From Mycobacterium sp. E183 (GTDB lineage Bacteria; Actinomycetota; Actinomycetes; Mycobacteriales; Mycobacteriaceae), in NCBI RefSeq assembly GCF_001667735.1, contig NZ_LZJN01000133.1, positions 1 through 64,000 of the forward strand: 64,000 nucleotides of DNA, given 5' to 3'. The first letter of the stretch is position 1; each line of letters opens with the position of its first letter. The notes below the pieces were generated by a model. It had not been told where the DNA came from. It made no database searches and was given only the letters and a program-made list of their open reading frames with translations. A program made the translations under genes and the position numbers. Below are positions 34,988 to 44,076 of the stretch, in pieces.

Positions 34988-35242
34988 ATGTCCAAAGTCT
35001 CCGGTAACGACCCCATCGACGACGTCACCCCAGGCGACATCATCGCCGTCGACCGCGGCTCTGGTGAACAGCCTTACAAGGTGGTGTTCAAGGACGCCAC
35101 CGAGGGCGGCTACCTCCTCACGTTCGAGGCCGGCGACGGGGAAACCTTCCAGCTCCACCTGGCCGCCGGTACGACGGTGACCCGATCGCTCGAGTCGAAA
35201 TGGGAATCGGCGCAGAGTCCCACCCCGCGCACCGACGCGTAG
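34988..35242 (+). CDS. Small conserved hypothetical protein, 84 residues
   Basis: This 84-residue soluble protein appears all-beta: DDVTPGDIIAVDRGSG, YKVVFKDATEGGYLLTFEAG and GETFQLHLAAGTTVTRSLES. The pattern of short strands around glycines resembles an SH3-like or Hsp-tail barrel, but no family is recognised. Start 34988 (MSKVSGND) has CGAAGG just upstream; a longer in-frame start at 34907 is rejected for its Arg-rich, non-conserved leader. Cytoplasmic location is expected. Confidence 0.65.
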   Translation: MSKVSGNDPIDDVTPGDIIAVDRGSGEQPYKVVFKDATEGGYLLTFEAGDGETFQLHLAAGTTVTRSLESKWESAQSPTPRTDA

Positions 35243-35557
35243 ACGGCGGCCCCTGGCGCCGCAATTCCTCGCACACCCAACGCGATCGCGGCGGGATGTG
35301 CCGCCCATCGGCGGAGTAAACGCGGCCTCCCGTTTTGGGCCCGTCCTGGGCGGGAATGCAACGCCCCAACGGAGGGAGCGGCGTGAGCTATCTGGGTTTC
35401 GCCAAGGAACAGCGCTGCGCAATCTGGGTGCCTGACTGACGCGCGCCGGACCCGGTCGCACTGGGCGCGAATCTTTCGTGAACCCTGTGGCGGGCGCCCG
35501 CCGCGAAGTAGTCTGCCCTCAAAGAATGCTGGTAGCCGACGGGCGGAAGGTCGGGGC
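35243..35557. promoter_or_regulatory. 315-base gap upstream of the ferredoxin-P450 operon
   Basis: This region should hold the promoter of the ferredoxin/reductase/P450 operon. It contains a perfect 14-base palindrome GGCGGGCGCCCGCC at 35489-35502, 55 bases before the ferredoxin start. It also contains an 18-codon frame (GTG 35383 to TGA 35439) preceded by GGAGGGAG, a strong ribosome-binding site; the peptide starts MSYLGFAKEQRC. It may be a leader peptide or a gene remnant. No RNA gene was recognised. Confidence 0.4.
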
Positions 35558-35773
35558 ATGCGGCTGGTCGTCGATCTCAACAAGTGCCAGGGCTACGCGC
35601 AGTGCGTCCCGCTGGCGCCCGACGTACTGCAGCTCGTCGGTGAAGAAGCGCTCGCCTACGACCCGAATCCCGACGATTCCGCGCGGCAGCGGGTATTGCG
35701 TGCGGCGGCTTCCTGCCCGGTGCAGGCGATCATCCTCGAAGTGGATCCGCCGTCGGACCGGGACACCGTATGA
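35558..35773 (+). CDS. Mycobacterial-type ferredoxin (3Fe-4S class)
   Basis: This 71-residue ferredoxin has cluster ligands in CQGYAQC and, 40 residues later, CPVQAI. The fourth canonical cysteine position is Tyr within the first motif (CxxYxxC), the variable position seen in mycobacterial P450-linked ferredoxins, which hold a 3Fe-4S or labile 4Fe-4S cluster. It would pass electrons from the adjacent reductase to the P450. The gene overlaps the reductase start by 4 bases (ATGA). Confidence 0.92.
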   Translation: MRLVVDLNKCQGYAQCVPLAPDVLQLVGEEALAYDPNPDDSARQRVLRAAASCPVQAIILEVDPPSDRDTV

Positions 35774-37173
35774 GCACGGGTTCGTTGGTCAGCCAGCTGG
35801 TCGACACGTTCAGAGCCGAGGGCCGGATCGTCATCGTGGGAGCCTCCCTGGCCGGCTTGCGCGCCGCGGAAGCGCTGCGCGAGACGGGGTTTCGGGGCCA
35901 GTTGACCATCATCGGCGACGAGCCCCACGAACCCTACGACCGACCGCCGTTGTCCAAGCAGGTTCTGAAGGGCTGGGTGCCCGCCGACCACACCAAGCTT
36001 CCCCGCCTGCGTCCCGTCGACGCGCAGTGGCGGCTCGGCGTGGCGGCGGTGGGGCTGGACCGGTCCAATCGCCAGGTGTTGCTGGCCAACGGCGAGAAGG
36101 TCGACTACGACCGGCTGCTGATCGCCACCGGCACCAGGGCGCGGCCCTGGTTCAACCCCGAAGAGGCAGCTCTGGAGGGGCTGTTCACCGTGCGCACCTG
36201 CGACGACGCGGCGAAGCTGGCAGCGGCCCTGAAGGCGCGGCCGCGCCGGGTGCTCATCGTCGGCTCGGGTTTCGTGGGATCGGAGATCGCCTCGGTGTGC
36301 CGCGATCTCGATCTACCGGTGAGCGTCGCCGAGCGCGGCAAGGCACCCCTGACGGGCGCCCTGGGCGGCGTGATCGGCGACATCGCCGCGCAGATGCAGA
36401 TCGAGGCGGGCGTCGACCTGCGCACCGGTGTCGCGGTCGACGGCCTCGACGGTGACGCCGACGGCCACGTCCGCGCCGCCCGCCTGTCCGACGGCACGGT
36501 GCTCGAGGTCGACGTCGTCGTGGCCTCACTGGGCTCGATCCGCAACGTTGAATGGCTCGAGGGGGCGCAGCTCGCGAGCGGATTTTGGGGGGTGGCCTGC
36601 GACGCCGGCTGCCGCGCGTTCGACATCAACGGCGTGGTGACCGACAACATCTTCGTCGCCGGCGACGTGGCGCGCGCCCCGCACGTGCTCTACGAGTACC
36701 AGTTCATGTCGCAAGAGCATTGGGACAACGCCGTTTTCGGTGCCGCGGTGGCGGCCAACAACATGATCAGCGTCGAGACGGGACGTCGGCCGCACCTGCC
36801 ACTGCCCTCGTTCTGGTCCGGGCAGTTCGGCGTCAACATCAAGAGCGTCGGCGTGTGCTCGTTCGGCGACGAGATCGTCTTCACCCAGGGCTCGGTCGAG
36901 CAACGCCGCTTCGCGGCCGCCTACGGTCACCGGGGCCGCGTCGTCGGCGCGGTGACGTTCAACCACGGCAAGTGGCTGCCCTACTACGCCTCCCTCATCG
37001 AGCGATCCGCCCCGTTTCCGCCGCCGCCACCGGGCTACGACCGTCCCGCCATCTTCGAGCCGATGCCGGCCCGATTCCCCGACCCGCGCGAACGGACGGA
37101 CATCCCCGACGTGGTGCTCACCGGGCACGACCCGACCTCGCGGGGCGCCGAATTCCGGCCCCGGATCCGCTGA
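35770..37173 (+). CDS. FAD-dependent ferredoxin reductase
   Basis: This is a 467-residue pyridine-nucleotide-disulfide-like oxidoreductase. The FAD motif is IVIVGASLAGLRAAEALRE (about residue 20), DRPPLSKQVL is the conserved ferredoxin-reductase loop, the NAD(P) motif is VLIVGSGFVGSEIASV, and IFVAGDVARAPH is the second FAD motif. A C-terminal reductase-type domain with a Pro-rich extension follows (FPPPPPGYDRPA). It is coupled to the ferredoxin upstream and lies 12 bases before the P450, so the three form one electron chain. Confidence 0.92.
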   Translation: MSTGSLVSQLVDTFRAEGRIVIVGASLAGLRAAEALRETGFRGQLTIIGDEPHEPYDRPPLSKQVLKGWVPADHTKLPRLRPVDAQWRLGVAAVGLDRSNRQVLLANGEKVDYDRLLIATGTRARPWFNPEEAALEGLFTVRTCDDAAKLAAALKARPRRVLIVGSGFVGSEIASVCRDLDLPVSVAERGKAPLTGALGGVIGDIAAQMQIEAGVDLRTGVAVDGLDGDADGHVRAARLSDGTVLEVDVVVASLGSIRNVEWLEGAQLASGFWGVACDAGCRAFDINGVVTDNIFVAGDVARAPHVLYEYQFMSQEHWDNAVFGAAVAANNMISVETGRRPHLPLPSFWSGQFGVNIKSVGVCSFGDEIVFTQGSVEQRRFAAAYGHRGRVVGAVTFNHGKWLPYYASLIERSAPFPPPPPGYDRPAIFEPMPARFPDPRERTDIPDVVLTGHDPTSRGAEFRPRIR

Positions 37174-37185
37174 CGGGAGACGACA

Positions 37186-38454
37186 TTGGACGCCGCGACC
37201 GCCTGGGCCGAAGCGATGAAGTTCGAGAACCGGCCGAACCCCTACCCGTATTTCGAAGAGCTGCGCAAGGCGCCGGTAGCCAAGGTCGCCGACAAGACCT
37301 ACGTGGTCACCGGCTATCCCGAGTTGCTCATCCTGGCCCACGACCCGCGAATCAGCTCCGACATTCGCCGCAGCCCAGCGGATTTCGGCGTCGAGAAGCC
37401 CGACCCCGAGCCCGGCAGCGGACACATGCAGGCCTACGGCCGCGAGCCGAGCATCATCGTCTCCGACCCGCCCGATCACGACCGGGCCCGGCGCCAGGTC
37501 ATGCGCCACTTCGGCCCCCCGCATTCCCCCGACGTCATTCCCGACATGGAACCGCTTGTCGTGCGGCTGGCGAACGACCTCCTCGACAAAACCAAGGCGC
37601 GCGGCGCCACCCGCGTGGACGTGGTGGAGGAATTCGCCTACCCGATCCCCGTCGCCGTCATCTGCAAGATCCTTGGCGTACCCGTCGAAGACGAGCCGAT
37701 GTTTCACTCCTGGATCTTCGACTTCATGATGGGCCTCGACCTGGGTCCGGAGGGCGCCACCGAGGAAGGGCGCGCGCTCGCCGAGCGGGGCCGCGCGGGC
37801 ACCGCCGCCTTGCTGGCGTATCTGGGCGACCTGGTGCGCAGGTATGCGACGAACCCGGGCGACGGCTTGCTGTCCAGTTTGCTGCACGATGACGGCCCGG
37901 ACGGCCCGATGTCGTTGCAGGAGGCGACATCCAACGCGATGCTGCTGCTCGTGGCCGGTCACGACTCGACGGTCAACACCATCAGCAACTGCGTGATGAC
38001 GCTGCTGCGCAATCCCGGCTCGTGGGAACTGGTTCGGCGGCGCCCCGAGCTCATTCCCCGCGTCATCGAAGAGGTGCAACGGCTGCAGTCGGCGGTGCAG
38101 TTCTTTCCCAGCCGCAGTGCGACCGCCGACATCGAGGTCGGCGGAACCGTGATCCCCGCGGGCTCGGCGGTGTATCTGATTTACGCCGCCGCCAACCGGG
38201 ACCCGCGTCGGTTCGACAGCCCGGATCGCTTCGATCCGCTGCGGCCCGACAACGAGCATTTCGGTTGGGGCAGCGGCATTCACACCTGCATGGGCGGTCC
38301 GCTGGCGCGGCTGGAGGTCAACCTGGCGCTGGAGGTCTTCGTGCGTCGCGTCGACTCTCCGAAGCTGGTGGTCGACCCGCCGCAATACCGGCACAATCAG
38401 GTGTTCCGCGGGCCACGCCATCTCTGGGTGGACTTCGCGGCGATCGGTGATTGA
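37186..38454 (+). CDS. Cytochrome P450 monooxygenase
   Basis: This is a 422-residue soluble bacterial P450. The I-helix oxygen motif is LLVAGHDSTVN. The ExxR pair is in the K-helix, IEEVQRLQSAV with the following FFPSRSAT. The heme loop is FGWGSGIHTCMGG with Cys368 as thiolate ligand; the usual Phe seven residues before the Cys is Trp here. The start is a TTG at 37186 with GGGAGA upstream. It is supplied by the ferredoxin and reductase of the same operon. CYP family and substrate are not assigned. Confidence 0.93.
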   Translation: MDAATAWAEAMKFENRPNPYPYFEELRKAPVAKVADKTYVVTGYPELLILAHDPRISSDIRRSPADFGVEKPDPEPGSGHMQAYGREPSIIVSDPPDHDRARRQVMRHFGPPHSPDVIPDMEPLVVRLANDLLDKTKARGATRVDVVEEFAYPIPVAVICKILGVPVEDEPMFHSWIFDFMMGLDLGPEGATEEGRALAERGRAGTAALLAYLGDLVRRYATNPGDGLLSSLLHDDGPDGPMSLQEATSNAMLLLVAGHDSTVNTISNCVMTLLRNPGSWELVRRRPELIPRVIEEVQRLQSAVQFFPSRSATADIEVGGTVIPAGSAVYLIYAAANRDPRRFDSPDRFDPLRPDNEHFGWGSGIHTCMGGPLARLEVNLALEVFVRRVDSPKLVVDPPQYRHNQVFRGPRHLWVDFAAIGD

Positions 38455-38459
38455 ACGGC

Positions 38460-39305
38460 CTACCGGCCGATCGTGACGGGGTCACCGACGTGGATGACGC
38501 CACCGGTCACCACCGCCAGATATGCACCCGCGCACGGCTGAGCGCCGTGACCGCCCGTATCCCAACGGTTTTCGGCGGCGGGTGTGCGGAGCGCCTGCGC
38601 GGCGCGCGGCAGTGGGCCGTGCTCGAGCGTCGGTACGACGCAGCGCGACGTTGCCGTCAGGACACGCAGCCTCGCCTCGCCGACCGCGATCTCACCGCCG
38701 ACCCAGTCGTTCTCCACATAGGGAGGGCAACCCGGCGGCGTCGCGACCACCAGGTTCGGGCGATACCGCAGGGCCTCGACGCCGATGTGTTCGAGCGTGG
38801 CGGTCGTGATCGCGTGCAGCGGGGCTTCGTCGGTGAACGAGTCGCCCGGCGTCGCCTGCGCGATCTCCAAGATGCGGCCGCCGACTTCGGCGTCCAGGCC
38901 CAGTTCGAGCAGCTGCTCGGGGTCCGGGCGCACCAACGTCGCGCCGTCGGGGCGCTGGGTGACCAGCCGGACCGATCGCCCCAACAGCTGCGAGAGCCGA
39001 TCATCGATGCCAGGGTCGTCGGCCGCCACCCTCGTCCCGTCGGGCAGCTCGATGTGCACCCCGCCGTCGTGGCGGCTGGCCGTGCACTTCAACAGCCCGC
39101 GCCAGAGCCGGGCGTTCTTGGCGCTGGCCACGTGACCGGTAGTGGTGTCGAGGAGGGCAAGCCGGCGGTCCCCCTCGGCGCCGTGTTCGTCGACGAACAT
39201 GCTCGGCACGGTCTCGCCGAGCATCGACTTCACCGGGTAGCGAAGCAGGCTCTCAACCCGCATCTCGCCCGCGGCTTGACCTGAAAAGGCCGTCGGCTGC
39301 TCCAC
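38460..39305 (-). CDS. MOSC domain protein with beta-barrel N-terminus
   Basis: This 281-residue protein has an MOSC N-terminal barrel (VESLLRYPVKSMLGETV, SAKNARLW) and the MOSC domain at about 125-280, with FTDEAPLHAITTATLEH and TATSRCVVPTLEHG, where the cysteine is the likely molybdenum-cofactor sulfur ligand. Related proteins reduce N-hydroxylated compounds or carry sulfur to Mo enzymes. The start is a GTG at 39305 with GGTGGGGA 6-8 bases upstream; an internal ATG at 39263 aligns with the usual family start. It is convergent with the P450 gene. Confidence 0.85.
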   Translation of the reverse strand: MEQPTAFSGQAAGEMRVESLLRYPVKSMLGETVPSMFVDEHGAEGDRRLALLDTTTGHVASAKNARLWRGLLKCTASRHDGGVHIELPDGTRVAADDPGIDDRLSQLLGRSVRLVTQRPDGATLVRPDPEQLLELGLDAEVGGRILEIAQATPGDSFTDEAPLHAITTATLEHIGVEALRYRPNLVVATPPGCPPYVENDWVGGEIAVGEARLRVLTATSRCVVPTLEHGPLPRAAQALRTPAAENRWDTGGHGAQPCAGAYLAVVTGGVIHVGDPVTIGR

Positions 39306-39395
39306 TGGCTGTCCCCACCTAGCGACCCTGCCCGCATTGTCTGGATCAGACTATGCGGGCAGGGCGCGGAACTCAGGTGGTGGGTCTGAGAACGA

Positions 39396-39719
39396 TCAGC
39401 CCGGGCAGTACGTCGACTCCGCCGCGCTGACCCAGCCGGTCATGTCGGCGAACGAGAAGCCCTTCGCGCTCATGCCGGAATGCAGGTCGGCGGCGATCGC
39501 ATCCGGCGTCTTGCCGGCCATCCGGTCGGCGCACACCGCGTGTCCCAGCGCGATCATGTCCGAGTCACTCGACGAGGGCCACGTGAACCCGAGGTTGTGC
39601 AATTTCGTCAAGTAGGCGTCGTCGGTGCTGTCGGCCGAGGCAATTGCGGTGCTCGCGGTCAGGGCAGCGCCAATCATCACGGGAATCGTCAGTTTGGCCA
39701 GCAAACGCGGTGCAAGCAT
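39396..39719 (-). CDS. DUF732 secreted protein
   Basis: This 107-residue protein has a signal peptide (residues 1-29, ASA-D) and a DUF732 domain: TDDAYLTKLHNLGFTWPSS, ALGHAVCADRMAGKTPDAIA and a final STYCPG. The two conserved cysteines (HAVCAD, TYCPG) are present. AGAAGG precedes the ATG at 39719. It is a relative of the gene at 11227-11583, sharing the DDAYL, LGxTWP and YCPG positions. Secreted; function unknown. Confidence 0.9.
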   Translation of the reverse strand: MLAPRLLAKLTIPVMIGAALTASTAIASADSTDDAYLTKLHNLGFTWPSSSDSDMIALGHAVCADRMAGKTPDAIAADLHSGMSAKGFSFADMTGWVSAAESTYCPG

Positions 39720-40130
39720 TTCACGACCTTCTTTTCTTGTCGGTGTTGAGGGTGGGGCCAGTATATGAGTGGGCGGCGTGAACAGATATTAAAACTAAGA
39801 AAATTGCGGTGCCCGCACTACAGGTTGCCGGACCACTATTCCGTGGTCGTATTGCCAACTCGATGGCGCTGTCCTGCAGCTGAACCGGCTTGGCGAGATC
39901 CAAAGTGAAAGGCACCTAGAGAGCGAAAGGCTGGCATTTCGGGTCGCCGATATAGCCAGATGATGCCGTGTTGGTGACGCGAGCGTTAGCGGCACGATAA
40001 TTTCGAACTTCCTACCGACACCGACCCTAAAATGACGCACCAGCATACAAATATCATACGAAACAATTGACCGCGACATCTGTCGATATCGGACGCGTTT
40101 GTCGCCGCGGAAAACGGGTGCACGACACCG
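39720..40130. other. 411-base AT-richer gap without a recognised gene
   Basis: This stretch between the DUF732 start and the PPE stop is clearly lower in GC than its surroundings, with runs such as AGATATTAAAACTAAGAAAA near 39785 and ATACAAATATCATACGAAAC near 40045. Short frames exist on both strands, but none has a ribosome-binding site or a familiar protein pattern. The left part should contain the promoter of the minus-strand DUF732 gene. The rest may be a remnant of acquired DNA or an untranslated RNA; nothing specific can be assigned. Confidence 0.4.
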
Positions 40131-41459
40131 TCAGTGTGGGAGCAGCCGCTGCTTCTGTTCGAGGAACTCGTCCTCCGTGATGATCCCCGCGTCCCGCAGG
40201 GAGGCCAGCTCGCGCAACTCGGCGGCGATGCTGGTGATCGGGCCACCGGCCGGGACTTGCGGCGCCGCGGGGGCACCCTCGGTCGCCTTCTGCGTGGAGG
40301 CCCTGATTCGCTCCGCGCGACCTGCGCCGCCCGTGCCGGCTATGGCACGCCCGGCCATGCTCGCCGCGGCCATCTCGCCGAACAAGCTCCCGGTGCCTGC
40401 GGACGAGGCTGGAGCGGCGGCGCCCACGGTGGTGGCGGGCAGGGCCAGAGCGGCCGGGCGCACCGCGGGGGCGGCGGCCGCCCAGGCCGGCGGCACCGAC
40501 ATTGCGCCGACCGTATTGGCCTCGCCCAGGGAAGCCGTCGCCGCCGAGCCCCCCGCCAGGTTGGTGATGACCGGGAAAGGCGTCGGGGGCACCGGCGCCG
40601 AGCCGGGCCAGGACTGGACCCCCGCCCAGCCGCTGACGATGTCGTCGGTGTGGAAACCGGTCAACGCCCCGGAGACGTCGTAGGGAAGCGCCACGATGGC
40701 GGCGGCGAGCCCCGCCGTGCCGACTTCTGGGTCGACGAACACCGCGCTCAGGTCGGCTGCCAGCCCCAGCAGGTCCCGCCCGCCGAAGCCGAAATCGAGG
40801 GGGCTCGCGAGGTTGAGCAGCGCATTGGGCGCCGCAGAGAAGGCTTGTGCCGACGACAGGGCGTTTTGCACCTTGCCGGCCGACGTGCCTGCGGCCTGGG
40901 TCAGGGCGGCGGCCTGCCGCACCGATCCGCCCGAATCGGTGCTCGGTTCCGGCGGGGCGAACGGCGTCAGCCTCGCCGCCGCCGCCGACGCCGCCGCGTA
41001 GGCGTACATGGCCCCGGCGTCTTGGGCCCACATCTCCGAATATTGCGCCTCCGTGGTCGCGATCGCCGGCGTGTTCTGCCCGAAGACGTTCGTCGCGATC
41101 AGGGACATCAGCAGGCTGCGGTTGGCCGCGATCACCGGCGGCGGCACCGTTTCGGCGAACGCCGCCTCGTACGCCGCCGCGGCGGCTTTGGCCTGGTTGG
41201 CGGTCTGTTCGGCCTGCGCCGCGGCGCTGCGCGTCCAGGTCACGTACGGGGCGGCCGCGGCCGCCATCGCCTCCGCCGCAGGCCCGAGCCACGGCCCGCC
41301 GGTCAGCGCCGTGACCTCCGCCTGGTAGGAGGTCGCCGCGGAATGCAGGGCGACGGCCAGCGCGTCCCAGGCCATCGCGGCGGTGAGCAGCGGCGCGGCA
41401 CCGGGGCCGGTATACATCCGCGCGGAGTTGATCTCCGGAGGCAGTGCTGCGAAGTCCAT
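40131..41459 (-). CDS. PPE family protein, SVP subgroup, with SHOCT-like C-terminus
   Basis: This 442-residue protein begins with [20 protein letters not shown], the PPE signature. The conserved 180-residue helical PPE domain contains [23 protein letters not shown] sequence, which pairs with a PE partner and EspG for type VII secretion. [11 protein letters not shown] motif near residue 340 marks the SVP subgroup. The last 33 residues ([27 protein letters not shown]) match a SHOCT domain, which is uncommon on PPE proteins. The start at 41459 follows CCGGAGGAG. No PE or esx gene is adjacent. Confidence 0.92.
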   Translation of the reverse strand: MDFAALPPEINSARMYTGPGAAPLLTAAMAWDALAVALHSAATSYQAEVTALTGGPWLGPAAEAMAAAAAPYVTWTRSAAAQAEQTANQAKAAAAAYEAAFAETVPPPVIAANRSLLMSLIATNVFGQNTPAIATTEAQYSEMWAQDAGAMYAYAAASAAAARLTPFAPPEPSTDSGGSVRQAAALTQAAGTSAGKVQNALSSAQAFSAAPNALLNLASPLDFGFGGRDLLGLAADLSAVFVDPEVGTAGLAAAIVALPYDVSGALTGFHTDDIVSGWAGVQSWPGSAPVPPTPFPVITNLAGGSAATASLGEANTVGAMSVPPAWAAAAPAVRPAALALPATTVGAAAPASSAGTGSLFGEMAAASMAGRAIAGTGGAGRAERIRASTQKATEGAPAAPQVPAGGPITSIAAELRELASLRDAGIITEDEFLEQKQRLLPH

Positions 41460-41791
41460 GTCGTCGTCTCCTCCGGACGGGTTAACAGGTAGCCACGGCG
41501 TTAACGGCTCGTTGCGGGCGGTAGGGGGATTGCCCAACGGGCAGCAAACAAATCTTGTTTCCTCTAGTAGTACAGGTCCGGCACCGGTGGATAACCGGGT
41601 GCTGCCCCCTTACCCCACATCGTCCTCCCTGAGAACACCGATAAATTACCCTCGCAGCGCAGTGGAGCCTGTCAACGCCACGGAGCGGCCTCGGGCTTTG
41701 CCCGTGCGGGCCCAGCCAATCAGAGCGGACCGGCGCGACATGGCGGGTCTGCTTGGATCGATATCGGATACCGCGAGTGAGGGCGGAGCGG
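41460..41791. promoter_or_regulatory. 332-base divergent gap between PPE and glycosyltransferase genes
   Basis: This region should contain the promoters of both divergent genes. It includes a short lower-GC stretch near 41545-41575 (AAACAAATCTTGTTTCCTCT), within which AACAAATCTTGTT has imperfect dyad symmetry, and TATCGGATA near 41762. No confident -35/-10 pair is identified and no RNA gene was recognised. Confidence 0.35.
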
Positions 41792-42967
41792 ATGAAGTTC
41801 GTGATGGCGAGCTACGGGGGGCGCGGCGATATCGAGCCCTGCGCCGCGATCGGCCGGGAGCTCTCCCGCCGAGGCCACGACGTCAGCCTGGCCGTTCCGC
41901 CGGACAAGGTGGGTTTCGTCGAGTCGGCGGGGCTGGCCGGGATCGCTTACGGGCCCGACACTCAACGCGCCATGATCGCGGCGAGGGAACTCCTGGGCCA
42001 CTTCCATGGCATTGGCGCAGCGCCGCAAGTGGCTGACCGGGTCCACCGAATCTGGTTGGAGAAGAGCACGACCCTGACGGCACTAGCCCAGGGAGCGGAC
42101 CTCCTCCTGGGGCACATGAACGACCAGGCGTTGGCGGCCAACGTCGCCGAATATCACGGGATCCCGTTCGCCGCGCTACACGTCTTCCCGGCTCGGATCA
42201 TGCCCTCAAGTGATGTGTATTCGCGGATCGCCGGGGATGCGGCGGACGCGCAACGTCGTGAACTCGGATTGCCGCAGGCGGCCGCGCCGGCGCGCTCGGA
42301 AAGCGGATTGCTCGAACTTCAAACCTATGACGAACTCTGCTTGCCGGGGCCCGCGGCCGAATGGGTCGAGCCCGGCGGTCGGCGGCCCTTCGTCGGCTCC
42401 TTGACGCTGGAGTTGCCAACCCATTTTGACGACGAGGTGCTGACCTGGATCGCCGATGGGACGCCGCCGGTCTACTTCGGTTTCGGCAGCACCCCGATTG
42501 ATTCTCCCGCCGAGACGGTCGCCGTCATAAGCGCGGCCTGCGCGCAGTTGGGTGAGCGGGCGTTGATCTGCGCCGGCGCCAACGACTTTCGCCGCGTTCC
42601 ACGGTCGCCTCACGTCAAGGTGGTGGATGCGCTGAATTACGCGGCCATCTTTCCCGCCTGCCGCGCAGTGGTCCACCACGGGGGCTCGGGCACTACGGCT
42701 GCGGGTCTGCGCGCCGGGGTTCCGACGCTGATTCTCTGGACGGTGTGGGACCAGCCGATGTGGGCAGAGGGTATCGAACATTTGGAAGTCGGCGCCGGGC
42801 GGGGCTTTTTCGATAGCACCCTGGACTCACTAGTCGCCGACCTGCGCTCGATCCTTACTCCGGAATGTGCCGCCCGAGCCCGAGAGGTGGCCGCGCGGAT
42901 GACCAAACCCGCCGAAAGCGTCGCGAAGGCCGCCGATTTGTTGGAAGACGCCGCGGGGTCGGGGTGA
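41792..42967 (+). CDS. Family 1 glycosyltransferase (MGT/GtfB-like)
   Basis: This is a 391-residue GT-B enzyme. The N-terminus MKFVMASYGGRGDIEPCAAI is the G-x-R-G-D-x-x-P acceptor-domain opening typical of glycopeptide and glycolipid transferases. The C-terminal donor domain has VYFGFGSTPID and [20 protein letters not shown], the HHGGxGT sugar-nucleotide motif, with DQPMWA. Relatives in mycobacteria glycosylate lipids or glycopeptidolipid (Rtf-like, and Rv1524/Rv1526c). The substrate is not known. The start at 41792 has GGGCGGAG upstream. A methyltransferase follows 56 bases later. Confidence 0.88.
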   Translation: MKFVMASYGGRGDIEPCAAIGRELSRRGHDVSLAVPPDKVGFVESAGLAGIAYGPDTQRAMIAARELLGHFHGIGAAPQVADRVHRIWLEKSTTLTALAQGADLLLGHMNDQALAANVAEYHGIPFAALHVFPARIMPSSDVYSRIAGDAADAQRRELGLPQAAAPARSESGLLELQTYDELCLPGPAAEWVEPGGRRPFVGSLTLELPTHFDDEVLTWIADGTPPVYFGFGSTPIDSPAETVAVISAACAQLGERALICAGANDFRRVPRSPHVKVVDALNYAAIFPACRAVVHHGGSGTTAAGLRAGVPTLILWTVWDQPMWAEGIEHLEVGAGRGFFDSTLDSLVADLRSILTPECAARAREVAARMTKPAESVAKAADLLEDAAGSG

Positions 42968-43023
42968 TCGGCGGGTGGATCCAATCGGTGGTGCAAAGCC
43001 GCCGGGTCGTGTAGAAGGTTCTG

Positions 43024-44067
43024 GTGCAGGTTCCGCCTTCTGAGCCTCTCGAGCCGTCGATCCTCTACGAGTCGATGATCAGGCGGTGGTATCGACGGAC
43101 GTCGGCCGAGGGGCACATCAGAGTGCCGGCCGTCCCGAGCCTGATCGACGAGTACGTGCAATTGTGCGCCAACGTTTGCGCCACCCTGGGCGTCTGGCAC
43201 ACGCCAGAACAGTCCGCGCAGCTGCGGATCTCGCTGGAGGCCGAGCTGGCGAAGGGCTTCAAGGCATCCCCCCGCTCGGACGTCGTCATCTCGTTCAGCG
43301 CCCCCTTCGGGACGAGCGTCAACATCCGCGTCAAAGCCGAATGGCGGACGCTCGACGCCGCCTACGACGAATGGGTGGACGTGCGCCCGGGGCCACTGTT
43401 CGGCACCGAGCCCGACGCGCGGGTACTCGCTCTGGCCGCCGAAGCGGCTGATCCGACGACCTACCGCGTGCTGGACGTCGGGGCGGGGACCGGCCGCAAC
43501 GCCCTCGCGCTGGCCCGTCGCGGCCACCCCGTGGATGCGGTCGAGATGGCCGCGAAGCTGGCCGACATCATGCGCGCGGAGGCGCAGAGCGAATCGCTGG
43601 CCGTGCGGGTGATTCAGAGCGATGTCTTCACGGCGATGGAAAGCGTCCACGACGAATACCAGTTGATGGTGCTCGCCGAGGTGGTGCCCGACTTCCGCAC
43701 GACCCAGGAGCTGCGGGGCATGTTCGAACTGGCCGCCGAATGCCTGGCTCCCTCGGGACGATTGCTGTTCAGCACGTTCCTGCCCCGCGACGGCTATGTG
43801 CCCGACGATTCCACGCTGCAGTTCGGCCAGCAGTGCAACAGCATGATCTACACGCGCGACCAGATGGCGACTGCGGTGGCGGGCCTGCCCCTCGAGCTGA
43901 TCGCCGACGACTCCGCGTACGAATACGAGAAGGCCCACCTGCCCGCAGGCGCCTGGCCGCCCACCGCGTGGTTCGAGGGGTGGGCCAATGGCCTTGACGT
44001 GTTCGACGTCGAGCGCGAGCACTCGCCGATCGAGTTGCGTTGGCTCATCTACCGCAAGACGGACTGA
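43024..44067 (+). CDS. Class I SAM-dependent methyltransferase with N-terminal extension
   Basis: This is a 347-residue protein. The first 130 residues are an unrecognised helical and beta region (SAEGHIRVPAVPSLIDEYVQ). The SAM domain follows: YRVLDVGAGTGRNALALARR as motif I (about 152-171), VDAVEMAAKLADI as motif II, and MVLAEVVPDF as motif III/IV. The start is a GTG at 43024 with GAAGG upstream. Placement after a family 1 glycosyltransferase suggests modification of the same glycolipid or metabolite, an inference. Confidence 0.85.
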   Translation: MQVPPSEPLEPSILYESMIRRWYRRTSAEGHIRVPAVPSLIDEYVQLCANVCATLGVWHTPEQSAQLRISLEAELAKGFKASPRSDVVISFSAPFGTSVNIRVKAEWRTLDAAYDEWVDVRPGPLFGTEPDARVLALAAEAADPTTYRVLDVGAGTGRNALALARRGHPVDAVEMAAKLADIMRAEAQSESLAVRVIQSDVFTAMESVHDEYQLMVLAEVVPDFRTTQELRGMFELAAECLAPSGRLLFSTFLPRDGYVPDDSTLQFGQQCNSMIYTRDQMATAVAGLPLELIADDSAYEYEKAHLPAGAWPPTAWFEGWANGLDVFDVEREHSPIELRWLIYRKTD

Positions 44068-44076
44068 GCGCCCGTT

